Assembly (NCBI GenBank): GCA_039704465.1
Contig: JASFAU010000002.1
Coordinates: 1,426,001 to 1,490,000 of the forward strand
DNA length: 64,000 nucleotides
Origin: Plasmodiophora brassicae
Taxonomy: Eukaryota; Endomyxa; Phytomyxea; Plasmodiophorida; Plasmodiophoridae
Direction: 5' to 3'
Below, piece by piece: positions 21,991-33,306 of the stretch. The notes below the pieces were generated by a model. The model worked only from the letters and a program-made list of their open reading frames with translations. It was not told the origin of the DNA and searched no databases. The position numbers were made by a program, and so were the translations under genes. The first letter of the stretch is position 1. Each line of letters opens with the position of its first letter.

Positions 21991-23116
21991 ATGCAGGCAC
22001 GATCGCCGTCCATATCAGAGCGTTTAGCATTGCTCGTGTCGCAGTACGTCAAGCGGCGGCGGCGGCGGCCATCTCGTGCAGCACCTCCTTTAATGCTGCT
22101 GCTGTTGGCCCTGTCGCTGTTGCTGGCTGTTGCACTGTTGTGGACATTCCTGGCCCGCCTAGGACCAGGTTCCGCAGGCGTTGATGACGCAGGCGCTATG
22201 GGCCATCCTCGAGACCTCTGCCTGGGCATGGCCGTTCGCCTGAACGCTGTGGAGCTGACCGCCTTCGCATTATCGTTCCGCCAAGTTGCGCCCAGTGCCG
22301 AGGCTCGACTGGTCCTGTTCACTGACGTCGATTCCATGCCGACCGCATCGCCCATTGCCGAGGCGTACAACGCTGAATTGGTCGTATTCAACGTCGATGA
22401 CTTACAACCGCCTGTAATACGGTCATTCAGCCCGTCAAACTGCCGTTGGTTTGTCATCCGCCAGTGGTTAACTGAACATGGCGATCGGCTGGATCCATCG
22501 TCCCGCATCCTGCTTGCCGACGTTCGCGACACGTTCTTCCAGCGAAACCCGTTCGACATCGTCGGCGAGCAGCAAGGCCTGTGGGCAACGCTGGAAGCAG
22601 GCGGGCCGATTGCTGGCGTACGTTCAGGGGATTGTATGCAACTATGGAGGCACCTGACTGTGATCGTTGCTGTGCTAGTGTGTGTGGAATCGCGGCTGGG
22701 TGCAGGACTGCTTCGGTCCAAGTGTGCTGGCTGACGTTGCGTCCAAGACGATATCCTGCTCAGGCATCACCCTGGGCACCACGCGGGCAGTCGTGGAGTA
22801 CGTCAACCGTATGACGGCGGAGCTCGAACGACGATCCTCCTGTGAGCGCTATGGCGTTGATCAAGGTGTCCACAATGTCCTCGTGTGGACCGGCGATATG
22901 GCCAATGTGCACCAGATTCGTCCCGATGAGGGCCAGGTTGCCCACATTCAGACGATGGGCGCCGACCAGGCGGTCATTGTCAATGGGCGCGTTGTGGCCG
23001 GTCGGCACCCGGACCGGGTCCCGTTCGCTATTGTGCACCAGTACGACCGACGACAGGATCTCAAAGACCTGTTCTGGTCTGGACTGCCATCATTGCCACG
23101 TCAATCCCAGGTGTAA
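21991..23116 (+). CDS. Type II membrane glycosyltransferase-like protein, copy 1
   Basis: Exons 21991-22617 and 22679-23116 (354 residues); the 61-nt intron starts with GTACGT. The short basic N-terminal tail (QYVKRRRRRPSR) is followed by one hydrophobic span (PLMLLLLALSLLLAVALLW), the layout of Golgi type II transferases. The lumenal part has FTDVDSMPTASPIA (DxD-like), SRILLADVRDTFFQRNPFD and CERYGVDQGVHNVLVW, a set of motifs seen in eukaryotic glycosyltransferases that use nucleotide sugars. Donor and acceptor are unknown. It is a tandem paralog of 23830-24959, nearly identical over the central part but different in the membrane region and last residues. The intron differs by 1 nt in length between copies, which supports it being a real intron. 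Confidence 0.65.
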
Positions 23117-23829
23117 ACTGGCCACTTACCATCCAGACTATGGGCTTCTTGCTGTCACTGCTGCTAGGCGCCGGTAGGACCCCATCGGAGCCTGCAACAG
23201 CCGCGTGAAATCAGGTTTGTGCCCGGGCGCCGGCAGCCGAGTTGCCGTCGTACCTCGAGGTGGGCCTAACTGAGTCGGCTGCCTGACGGCAGGAGTTGGC
23301 CAGAGTGGGCAGCTGCCGTCCTTGGCGAAGACCAGCGGCGGCTGGGCACGCCGGCGAGCATGACGCCGCACACAAGCGAGGATGACGGCGGTGCCGGGCT
23401 TCCTGCGGGCACATGGCTCGATGACTGTGACCAGCAGCGCGCTTTGAGCGCTAGCAGCAGACGCGCGTGCCCTGCGTCATTGGCTAGGAGCGGTGTAGGG
23501 ACGCCGGCACATCCCGATGCGCTGCTGGCTGTAAGCAAGGTCGTTCGCTGGTCGGTCTGGGCGCATCACGATCAGGCCGTTCCCGCCCATGTGACTTGCC
23601 GTGCCAGGCGGCCCCTTCCAGACCGGGACTGACCCTTCTCCTCGCGTACCATATTCCGCCTGCTTTGTTGGGAATTCAACCCCAGGCAAGAAAGCGCGAC
23701 GTCGCGTCGTATTGGGATTGACGCCGTTGCTATTGGACAGGCGTTCGGGACTGGCCAACCGACGCCGTCCACGTGAGACGTCCCCAGTGCTGCTGCCCAC
23801 TGTTCGATATCGACGTCGAACATTGAAAT
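23117..23829. other. Spacer between the glycosyltransferase paralogs
   Basis: No gene or repeat supported here. Open frames lack motifs. The similarity of the two paralogs begins only at about the start codon (AATATGCAGGCACGATCGCC). Confidence 0.4.
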
Positions 23830-24959
23830 ATGCAGGCACGATCGCCGTCCGTTCCGGAGCGCCTAGCGATGCTCGTGTCGCAATCGGTGAAGCGGAGTCG
23901 GCGCTCCACTTGTCCAGCGACGCCCGTGATGATGGCACTGTTGGCCGTATCATTGCTGCTGACTGGCATATTCCTCTGGGTAAGCATGAAGCGGTTAAGT
24001 CCAGGTCTAGCAATTGGCGAAACAGGCCCTCAAACGGTGCACCTGCGAGATATCTGCCTGGGCATGGCCGCTCGACTGACCCCTGTGGAGCTGACCGCCT
24101 TTGTGTCATCGTTCCGCCAAGTTGCTCCTAGTGCCGATGCGCGACTGGTCCTGTTCACCGACGTCGATTCCATGCCGACCGCATCGCCCATTGCCGACGC
24201 GTACAACGCCGAGTTGGTCGTATTCAACGACGATGATCTGCAACCGCCTGCAATACGGTCGTTCCACCCGTCGAACTATCGCTGGTTCGTCATCCGCCAG
24301 TGGTTAACCGAACATGGCGATCGGCTGGATCCATCGTCCCGCATCCTGCTTGCCGACGTTCGCGACACGTTCTTCCAGCGAAACCCGTTCGACATCGTCG
24401 GCGAGCAGCAAGGCCTGTGGGCAACGCTGGAAGCAGGCGGGCCGATTGCCGGCGTACGTTCAGGGGATTGTATGCAACCATGGTGGACACCTGACTGTGA
24501 TCGTTGATGTGCTAGTGTGGGTGGAATCGCGGCTGGGTGCAGGACTGCTTCGGTCCAGGTGTGCTGGCCGACGTAGCGTCCAAGACGATATCCTGCTCAG
24601 GCATCACCCTGGGCACCATGCCGGCCGTCGTGGAGTACGTCCACCGTATGACGGCGGAGCTCGAACGACGATCCTCCTGTGAGCGCAACGGCGTTGATCA
24701 AGGTGTCCACAATGTCCTCGTGTGGACCGGCGATATGGCCGACGTGCACCTGGTTCGTCCGGATGAGGGCCAGGTTGCCAACATCCAATCGATGGGCGCC
24801 GACCAGGCTGTTATTGTCAATGGGCGCGTTGTGGCGGGTCGGCACCCGGACCGAGTCCCGTTCGCCATTGTGCACCAGTACGACCGACGACAGGAGCTGA
24901 AAGACCTGTTCTGGTCGGGACTGCCTGGTACTTCTCCAGGTCGTCGACACCGGCAATAA
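23830..24959 (+). CDS. Type II membrane glycosyltransferase-like protein, copy 2
   Basis: Exons 23830-24453 and 24516-24959 (355 residues), with a 62-nt intron starting GTACGT. Same layout as copy 1: basic tail, one membrane span (VMMALLAVSLLLTGIFLWV), then the catalytic region with FTDVDSMPTASPIADAYNAE, LADVRDTFFQRNPFD, CGWNRGWVQDCFG and CERNGVDQGVHNVLVW. The last residues (GTSPGRRHRQ) differ from copy 1. Its stop lies only 36 bp from the stop of CFAP57 on the other strand, so the two transcripts probably overlap at their 3' ends. Confidence 0.65.
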
Positions 24960-24994
24960 ACTCTCAGCAGGGGCGAATGTATATGGGATTGCGG

Positions 24995-27900
24995 TCAGTG
25001 TTGGTGCATGGAAGGCAGGCGTCGGCGAGCAGCCGTCCATGACCGGGCCCGGGATAGCGATACAGTTGTTGCCGATCTTGACAACGTCTGCTTGTCAAGG
25101 TGACGATCCAGTATGAGGCAAGCCGTGGCTGGTCTTGGCATGGTGGCCTGTTGCAGAGATGCTCCCTCTGGTCCTGCCACAACGGTGTCTTCGTCCTGTG
25201 CGACGACGACTTTCTCTACGCGTTCGATGACGGCCTGGGCGGCTCCAGATCCCGCCCACGACAGGGCGACCGTGAGCGCCTCCTGGAACTGGCGCAGGTG
25301 CAGCGATTTCTCGTCGTTGTCGAACTTTAATGTTTCAACCTGCTGGCGCAGCTCGTCGACCTGCTTCTGCAGCCTATCAGGTTAACACGATGCCCTTAGA
25401 TCGTCCCTGCTGCAGTGCAACGTTGCATGCGTGCTAACCTGGCGACGACGTGGTCTGTGGCCATGGACCCCAAGCGCAGGCGCGACTTGGCCATTCCAGT
25501 CTGTGTGGATCCAGCCGCTTGCCTACTGCCAGGGTGACACCCATATGAGGGTGGTCGCTGATTCTGCTTCTGCTGCTGCTTCTGGTGCTGCTGCGCGAGC
25601 GTCGCATCGGTCTGGTCCGTGCTGGCGTGCAAGGCCATTCGCAGGTCATTGATTTGCCTATCAGGCGGCGGCAGGGGCACCGGTCAGCATCCCGGCCCCG
25701 AGTGTTTCGACGTCGTCTCTTACGCGATAAGTTGGCGGTTCTCCCCGATACGCTTGCTGTTGTCAACCTTAGCCGCATGCCGATCGGCCTGCATCTTGCG
25801 CTCCAGGATCGCCAGGCTCCGCTGCAGGGTCAGGCGCTGACGCTCCACCTCCATCTGCTCCGCCGTTTTCCCCTGCCGCTGGCGCTCGTCGTCATCCGGC
25901 CACAATTCGTTGTCGGTCTCGCCAGGTGCGATTCGACGTTGCGTCGCCCCCGCGTCGCCGGTACCGTCCAGGTGGAAGGCCTTGCATCTGCACCGTATTG
26001 TTCAGTTGCGGCGTCGCACCATGCTGCCATTGGTCGGTGGTACATGCGATGCAGGTGCCTGGTCCAGTCGTGGGTGCGCGTGTGCCCACGATCGATCTGC
26101 TCGACCAGGTTCCTGATGTCGGCGCACAGGCTGTCGTACTGCTGGCGTTTCCGGGCGAGTCCCTTGCGCAGTCGTACCGCGTCGCCCTGCATGCTGGCCA
26201 TCTGCTGGCACCTGTCCGCGTCAACCTCCTTCATGGCCTGCACCTGTTTCGCCTGTCGGACTAGCTCCTGGCCCTGCGCCTCGATCTGCTGCTCCAGGCG
26301 GCGCTGGACGCTCGGGTAGGCGGACAGGCGCGTCTCCAGATCGTCGATGCGGCCGTGGAGGACGCCATTCAGCGTCTGCAGGGCGATCCGGTCGGCGCCC
26401 ACCTCGGCCAGGTCCCTGGTGTTCTTGGCAATCTGCGCGTCCCGGCTCTCGATCGCGTGCCGGGCGCCGGCCAGGTCCGCTTTCAGGTCGTCAATGTGCT
26501 TGCGCAACGATGCGATCGTGTCGTGCAGGGCGTCGACCTGGAACGATTTCGCTTCGGTGTCCCGGTGCATGGTGTCCGCCCGTCGCGACACGATCGACAG
26601 GTCGGCGGCGGCCTTCAGGCGCTGCTCGTCGACCTCCTGCAATCGAGACATGGACTTGACCTGCAGATCGGCCAGGTCGGCCTCATGGTCCGCCTGTCCA
26701 GGCCATCTCTGGTCAGCAACGGCGTACGCAGGGACGGTGGTGGCCACACCTGACCTCGATCTGGCCGATGGCCTCCTCGTAGTCCGCCCTGGTATCGGCG
26801 AGGCGGCGCTCAAGCAGGTCTGCTCGGGCGGCGCCGGCGGCCCGTTCGCGAACGAGTTCGGCTCGCAGGTCCTCGACCTGCCTCGTGTGATCGTCCATCA
26901 GGGCGCGGATCTCGCGCTCGTGCAGGGCCGCTTGCGACCTGGCCTGGCTCTCCACCCGTTCATTGTCGGCATACTGCCGGGTCAGGGACGCCTCCAGGTC
27001 GGCCATGGTCGTCGCCAGACGCCGATCCGCCTCCGTCTGACATTTCCGCAGCTGATCTTGCCACCTGTGCTCACTCTGCTCCAGTTGGGCGTGCAGTGCG
27101 CTGATCTCGTCGACCCTGGCGGCCAGGGCGGCGTCATGCGCCGTCTGCAGGCGCTGGACCTCGGCCAGGTGGGCGGCGCGCGCCTCGGACGCATCCGCAT
27201 CCGCCTGGCATTCTAGCAGCCACATCTGGTGTGATAGGTCCACCGCACGACGCTCCAGGGCATCCAGGTCGTCCGCCCCAACCAATACAACGTCGTCGTC
27301 GTCGTTGTCGTTGTCAACATCGTTGCTGTCAGCATTAGAACGATCGGACGCCGCAGGGGAAACGGCCGGGTAGGACAACGTCGACAACAGGCCATCCACG
27401 CCAGCTGTCACGACGATTGGCATTGTGGACGGGGATGATCCCAGCAGGGTCATGTTGAATGCAGACTGGTGGGCAACGGTCGCCCTACCCAGTAACGTGT
27501 CCTTGGCGAGGTCCACGACAACGAGTCGTCCACGGGCGCTGCCCATTAGGAGACGGTTTGTCACGCGGTCCAAGGCCACACACGAAGCTTGAATAGAATC
27601 GTTCGGTGACACGCCCGTCATATGCGATGGGGACCCCTCGGTGTGGTCGAACAGGCTGCGGGCGCTGGGGTCGACCAGGGTGTCCCCGTTATCGCCCAGG
27701 CGGATGCGACGCCACTGCCGGCTGCCAATGGCAATGATGGACGTGCCTGTGTCGAAGATGACAGCGGATGGCGCCGACAGGTTGCTTTTGCAGGCGTAGA
27801 TGACGTGGCCGGATGTGGCATTGACGATGGTCACGGTTGCATCGGTGGTGATGGATGCGATTCGCGCGTCATCTGTCGCCCATGCAGTATGGCAGATCGG

Positions 27901-29499
27901 GGCCGGGAGCCGAACCGATACGCTGACAGGCGACAGGTCGTTCGCCGACAGCACATGCACATGGCACCGCGTCGACAGGGCGATGGCATGCCCACTCGTC
28001 GAATACTGAACGTGAACGACATTGGCGAGCGGCACGGGCCTGCATCGCGTATTCCGTTGCAGACGCCCGGGCAGGACATGGTACAGCGCCACCGAGGAGC
28101 GTCGCACGATGCAGGCCTGGAACGCATGAGGCGCGCCAGCGACCAGCGCTGCCCGATCATCATCATCATCGTCTGCTGCTGCAGCTGCCGTCATCGTATG
28201 GTCATCGGCCAACGTGCATACAAGGGATAGGCTCGCGCGATCAGGATGTCGGCCCAGACGCCACACCCGTACCAGGCCAGCAGCGTCGCATGTTATCAGG
28301 CGACGATGCCCGATGCCAGCAATGGACACAAAGGCGGGGCCGGTCGAGCCCGCACAGAATAGAAGATGGGCGGCTGATTTCGGGTCAGCCTGGCGGCGAC
28401 GGGCGGCACTGTCAGCAGTGGGACCAGGAGCAATGACGTCTGATGGTGATGTGCCGCTGGCAACGCTGCTGCTGTTGCTGCTGCTGCTGCTGCTACTGGT
28501 ATCGTCCAATGTCACGACGGTAGGCGCATGGGATGGCAGGAAGTGTAGGCCCAGGACGGCGTTCGGCAATGCTACAAGGTCCATGATCGTGGCGGAGGAC
28601 GACGATGATGACTTGTAGTGATGGAAGCTGGCAGGGCCGTCGTCCGCCATGTGCACCCGAAGCAGGTGCAGAGTGCCGCGATCGGTGACAATGCCGACCA
28701 GGTCATGGCGGACCCGTCGCATGCGATTGATGCAGGTGCCAGATGATGGCCAATGTGCCACGCCGCACACGTCGCCCGCATCGATACGGTCGACGATATG
28801 GTCGTCGTTCACGACGGCGATGGTCGATGTTGATACGACCGATAGCAGGACCAGCCGGCGGTCGCCATGGCCAACAACGGCACCGCTCGTGAAATCGTCC
28901 CTGCTGCTGGATCTCAGGGCGACTCGGTCGGTGACGTGATGGGCTGGGCCAGCGCCCACCTGGATCTCGTGCAAATACGACCCATGTCCTGCGGCAAGGA
29001 TGGCCGTTGGTGACAGGGACGCCTGGCAAGTCAGTGCCATATCGGCAGGAGCGGCCACAGTCGACAGGGGTGAACACGATGGCCATGCATAGAGGGAGAT
29101 GCTCGACGGTGTCATGATCGACATGAGCGCACCTGTCAGCAGTATGTGCACGACAGGGCCGACCCATTGTCCGATGACCGGTCGTTGCGTCCCCTTCGAC
29201 ACGTCGACAATGACGACTGTGTCGGGGCGCGTCGCATCGTCTGCCCTCATGGCAACAGCCAGGGCGGTGGCGTCGGCGCTGATTGCCAACAGGCGAGCGC
29301 TGCCGCCGTCTAGTGAAGCGACAATTTCATTTGTGCTCGTTGAACTGCTGGCGGTGGGATCGACACAAATACGAAGGATATGCGGGCCATGGACTACAAA
29401 GATGACGCCTCGACGAGCCCGGACCAGGTTTGGACCTGTCGGTAATGGGCCCAGCACCCGCTGTACGACCGCGCACGGTCGAACGCTGGACGACGTCAT
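24995..29499 (-). CDS. CFAP57: Cilia- and flagella-associated protein 57-like (WD40 plus coiled coil, 5 exons)
   Basis: Exons (high to low) 29499-26755, 26708-25965, 25917-25724, 25657-25439, 25373-24995; introns 46, 47, 66 and 65 nt; total 4281 nt, 1426 residues, phases consistent. Residues 1 to about 740 form degenerate WD40 blades (LLAISADATALAVAM, VHVQYSTSGHAIALSTRCHV, NRLLMGSARGRLVVVDL) interrupted by Ser and Asp runs. From about 760 (DLDALERRAVDLSHQMWLLE) to the end it is almost all coiled coil, including DALHDTIASLRKHIDDLK and YDSLCADIRNLVEQID. The order, propeller then the long coil ending in ERQRL...LAILERKM and INDLRMAL, matches CFAP57/WDR65, which acts in axonemal inner-arm dynein assembly. 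Human CFAP57 is somewhat shorter. The last 60 residues are basic and of doubtful homology. It implies a flagellated stage. Confidence 0.78.
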
Positions 29500-29709
29500 G
29501 GTTCCCCGTTATATATGCATACGAACAATAGAGCTGGCATCGATGGCTCGCTCGACGGTACATTCCATGGTACTGTACTAGGCGCGACCTTTATGTACGC
29601 AGGCACAGCTGGTATCATTGTACGACGTCCACCCAGGTCCTAACGCACGTAGGTAGCAGTACTGTCATTAAATGCAGTAGACAGCTATGTTGTTCTGTTG
29701 CAATGAGTA
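29500..29709. promoter_or_regulatory. Probable CFAP57 promoter with TATA-like sequence
   Basis: The AT-rich stretch TTATATATGCAT at about 29510-29521 lies directly upstream of the CFAP57 start codon (minus strand), as in other genes of this window. No operator-like repeats were seen. Confidence 0.35.
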
Positions 29710-30312
29710 TTACGATGCCCCAGGAGCGAGCGCCCCCCAGGCCGGAGATGCTGACGTCCGCACGACTCGTTTGCATATGCCTGCCAGGAAGGCGCGCAGG
29801 ACATTGACGATCATGGACGTCTGCATGAGCGACACGCTCTCGATTGTCATACGAGATTGCCGCTGCTGGTCAAGTCCCATCTCGGCGAATAATGCGGATG
29901 CATCCAGGGCGTATGGCGAGTCCGATTTCGTGAGCAGCAACAGCACCCGAACCGACGACGGTCGCCTGTCAAGAACGTAGTCCAGTTCGATGCGTGCTTG
30001 TGCCAGATGTAATGCATCTGTGCTGTCAATTGTGAAGACGACGGCATCGCAGGAGTCCATCAGGGCGTCGGCGACGTCCAGGGCGCGTACAGCACCGGGC
30101 GTATCGACGACTTCGGCACGAATAGAGTGTCCCAGGTTGATGACCGAACGCTCAATTGACCGGGTGACAGGCGGGCGGGGCAGCGCCGCCGGGTCGTCGT
30201 GCAGGAACGACGGCGCTGACAGCTTCGCCAGCAGCGACGATTTACCGCTCGAAGCCAACCCGGTCAATAGCCTGCACGCGTCATCAGCATCAGCGGGTAG
30301 TCGAGGCAGCAT
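29710..30312 (-). CDS. Divergent Arf-like small GTPase
   Basis: Single exon, 200 residues. The P-loop GLASSGKSS (GxxxxGKS) lies at residues about 18-26, early as in Arf/Arl proteins. A switch II region EVVDTPGAVRAL replaces the Arf WDxGGQ with DTPG. VVFTIDSTDALHLAQARIEL resembles the Arf family's FVVDSxDxxRxxEAxxEL, and G4 is LLTKSDSP (TKxD in place of NKxD). There is no N-terminal myristoylation Gly at position 2. Overall it resembles Arl or SRP-receptor-beta-like GTPases; the subfamily is not assignable by eye. The ATG is at 30310-30312; it lies upstream of CFAP57 on the same strand. Confidence 0.65.
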   Translation of the reverse strand: MLPRLPADADDACRLLTGLASSGKSSLLAKLSAPSFLHDDPAALPRPPVTRSIERSVINLGHSIRAEVVDTPGAVRALDVADALMDSCDAVVFTIDSTDALHLAQARIELDYVLDRRPSSVRVLLLLTKSDSPYALDASALFAEMGLDQQRQSRMTIESVSLMQTSMIVNVLRAFLAGICKRVVRTSASPAWGALAPGAS

Positions 30313-31263
30313 ATGACTATACCCACTGACACAGTCCTAACGTGAGACGCGCTGACAGTTGTCGATCCAGTTGCTGCGCTATAACCCGTTGACGATGAGG
30401 TACGGGGTGCTGCTCCCGCCGTCGACAAGCCGTCGACGACCTGCGAGTGCAACAGCTGCGATCCCGAGCTGCGTCGGCTAGGGCAGCATGCCAGTGAACA
30501 GCAGACAAGCATATCAGCCCGAACGGTGAAGACGGCCGCCTTTCCTAATAGTAGGCCGAACGGATCATCGACGCGTACCGTACGAACCCAACGACGGGCC
30601 GATGACTGCCAGTACTTTATGCAGTGTATGCCCGCTGTAGACCGGGGTGCCAGCTAAGTCAGAGGAGTAAGTGTCGTTATAATGAGGAAACTGCAGATCC
30701 ACGTCGGGATAAGGTAAAATGAATATCACCGGATGTCACATGACAACCAGGATGTTGCCACGGCGGCAAGTCAAGGGCGCAGGCAAGGGTGTAAGCACTG
30801 ATACAAGGTACTAGGTACGTAGCAGTGCCAGGGGACTGTGCCCCCCTTCCCCCAGCGTCGAGTGACTTGAACGTAGTACCGACGTTTGAGTCTGTATATA
30901 AGCGGCCGCACCGATCGACTGCCCGACCGAATGCCCCTCTTCCGTTACCACTCCGGCCGGGGTGCCTGCCCCAACCACCGTCACGCCTTCCGTCCGACCC
31001 ACTTACCCGGGTACCCCGGACACGCCCTGCATGTGCATGTCCCTACCTGTATACATTGCATTGGTTGGGTCCCTCCCCTGCGTACACTCGAGGGACATCA
31101 TACGGGCGGGCGACCGACGCGCAAAAATAAGAACGAGGCTATGTACTACGTACGTACGTACTGCCACGTCAATCTCCAAGTGGCAGCTAGGAAAGAGCCC
31201 GTGCCAGGAAGGTTGCTGCCACGTTTCCACTTGGATTCCCGTAGCAGTAGACTCGCTCTTCCT
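30313..31263. other. Gene-poor spacer
   Basis: No supported gene. Alternating purine/pyrimidine runs such as ACGTACGTACGTAC near 31147-31160 and a TATATAA box near 30895-30901 are the only notable marks. Confidence 0.4.
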
Positions 31264-31632
31264 TTAAAAGGGACCGGGTGCCGGCGCCTTGGCGCATGGA
31301 GTCATCTGATAAGGCCGACGAGTTCCTACTGGCGTCTTGCTCCGGCGAGGATGACGATATGGACGTCTTGGTCCCGCGTACTGCTGCTCCTTTACCAACG
31401 TGTTAATTAATTGTAAGCGCCGCGTACCGGCTCCAGCTCGCTCGTGCATCCCGAGAAATTCTGGTGACAGTTCTGGACGTTTTTCGATCACCTGGGCCAA
31501 ACGCAGCAAAGTACGATTTTGGACAAACGTCGGTGTGTCCTTGATCAAGCGATAGAACACGTCGGTAATTAACGCGACGACGTCGAAAGAACGTTTTGTC
31601 GGCCTGGTCGGTGCCTCCCGACGACGTCGCAT
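31264..31632 (-). CDS. Possible small hypothetical gene or exon
   Basis: Frame of 122 residues with an ATG at 31632. The first 75 residues read like folded helical protein (DVVALITDVFYRLIKDTPTF and NRTLLRLAQVIEKRPELSPE), after which the sequence turns basic and low in complexity. A donor-like GTAAAG at about 31396-31401 (minus strand) after INTLV may mark the true exon end. No family is recognised and no partner exon was found. Confidence 0.3.
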   Translation of the reverse strand: MRRRREAPTRPTKRSFDVVALITDVFYRLIKDTPTFVQNRTLLRLAQVIEKRPELSPEFLGMHERAGAGTRRLQLINTLVKEQQYAGPRRPYRHPRRSKTPVGTRRPYQMTPCAKAPAPGPF

Positions 31633-32155
31633 CCGTCATTGTGATGACCATGTACACTTTGACGATGATAATGTCTTCGGAAGACCTGAAGTTCTTCTGG
31701 CCGGATGAGTTGCAGCAAGTACTCGAGCTCGGATTCCGCCTGGGAACAACAGTACTGTCTTCCTCCTACGTGCGCAAAAAATGTCGTGGCGACGACGTCG
31801 AACGGTAGGCGGTGCAGCGAGGATCGATGAGCGCGAACGACAAGGGTGCTGCGACGAGTTAGCGCAGCGCCGGGTCCGTGGCCCATGGGGTGCCGAAGCA
31901 GTAGTGCAAGCCCCCCGTCGCGCCTGCCCGGTGTGGGAAACCGGTTGCTCGCCGCACGCTGGGTCTATGACCTGGCCGCACAATTCGGATTGGGCGGTGC
32001 CCCCTCTGACACTCTGACGGCCGGTGGCCTGAAGGGCACCCTGACCGTCGGTGACGAGAAGGGCCCACAGCCGAGGGTAGTAACCCGAGGCTATACCTTC
32101 CGGTGGTCGTGGCGCCGACAGCAATAAAGTCCGAGACGACCGCGGACCGACGGAC

Positions 32156-32204
32156 GTAACGCCCGAACGAGCGCGCTGGAAGATGGCGCCCGTTCGGGCG
32201 TTAC
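32156..32204. repeat. 14-bp perfect inverted repeat with 21-nt loop
   Basis: Arms 32156-32169 (GTAACGCCCGAACG) and 32191-32204 are exact reverse complements. It is GC-rich and could form a stable hairpin. It may be a tiny foldback element or an RNA hairpin. It sits in a gene-poor spacer just before two poly-C tracts. Confidence 0.7.
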
Positions 32205-32267
32205 AGGTTGCTCCTACTGAAGAACCCAGGGAAACTACGTAGCTACCATAAAAAGAATCAAAGCACA

Positions 32268-32334
32268 GAGAGCCCCCCCCCCCCCCACGATATATGACCA
32301 CGCCCTATCATAGCAGCCCCCCCCCCCACCCCCA
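32268..32334. repeat. Two long poly-C tracts
   Basis: Runs of C at about 32274-32287 and 32319-32334 (the second broken by one A) flank a short AT-rich insert. Such tracts are error-prone in sequencing and can form i-motif/G-quadruplex structures. They lie about 70 bp upstream of the next start codon. Confidence 0.8.
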
Positions 32335-32399
32335 CGGAGTCCGCGGCGGACCCCACGGAGCCTATCACGACTCGAGAAGGAGTACGCTTCGACCGAGCG

Positions 32400-33306
32400 A
32401 TGGATCACGACCCCCTCGAAGACGACAGTATGGACGCTGGCGGCACTGATCTTACTGATCGCCTCACAGGCCCTAAGCGCCCCAGGTCGACGGGAGAACC
32501 GCCACTCACGCCAGCTCGATATACGGCCAGCTTTAAGAAAAAAAGGAAGATGACTAAGGCCAAGACCGATGTCGCCACCTTAGACCGAATCTGGAGCACT
32601 GCTCCTGCCAGCTCGAACGATGACGACTACCACGATGCAGCAACGATCACCCCGCCCGCCCCGACCAGCGCCAAGGGCCTGATAACGATGCTGCACCAAC
32701 GTCTCCCGGGTCTTCAACATTTTAACCTTACGTCAAACATCAACAAAGGGAAACTTCCAAATGAATACGTGCTCCTCGGGCTCAAAATCGGTACAAACAC
32801 AGCACAAACTCAAAACATCTCAACAACCTTGAGCATCACTGACCCCCTCTCCTCCTCCTACAGGACAATACCGAACAATCTCCAGAGCTGCCCAGGAGAT
32901 CGGGGCTGGCTGTCGGCCGGGTCCGTCCCACCACAGGCAAATCATCATCTATAACTGCACGGTTCATGACATTGATGACATTATGTCGATTGGCTACCCT
33001 GGCCAACCTATACCGTACAAAATTACCCCAACGAGCACAGGACCACATGCGATTGCGAGCTTTGCGACAAAGGAGGAAGCATTGGCCGTAGCTAAAGCCA
33101 AACGCATTCGTGCAGGACAAATGCAATGGCATATCAAGCAAAGCCGAGCGAACAACAACATGATCTACCGCACATGCAAATCCATCGAATGCAGGGACCC
33201 GGCCTGTGAGAACCTACGCTGTGGCTACGAGTGTACGACGCAGCATGCCACGAACAAGCGCCTGCTCACCGAGGAACAAAAGCAAAGTAAGGGCGCTACA
33301 TGCTGA
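32400..33306 (+). CDS. Two-exon hypothetical protein with Cys cluster, atypical composition
   Basis: Exons 32400-32790 and 32864-33306 joined over a 73-nt GTACAA...CAG intron give 277 residues, phases consistent. The N-terminus is acidic, then basic (SFKKKRKMTKAK, a likely nuclear localisation signal). The spliced product runs LKIGQYRTISRAAQEIGAGC and YNCTVHDIDDIMSIGYPGQP without a break. Near the C-terminus Cys residues fall at regular steps in CKSIECRDPACENLRCGYEC (C-x4-C-x4-C-x4-C-x3-C), suggesting metal binding. The coding strand is A/C-rich and less GC-rich than neighbouring host genes, which hints at a mobile-element or transferred origin. I do not recognise the family. A further 3' exon cannot be excluded because GTAAGG occurs at 33287. 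Confidence 0.5.

Noticed and set aside
32019..32060. Short imperfect repeats suggesting a coding repeat protein at 31850-32130
   Set aside because: The candidate frames on both strands are short, lack starts and show no consistent repeat period.
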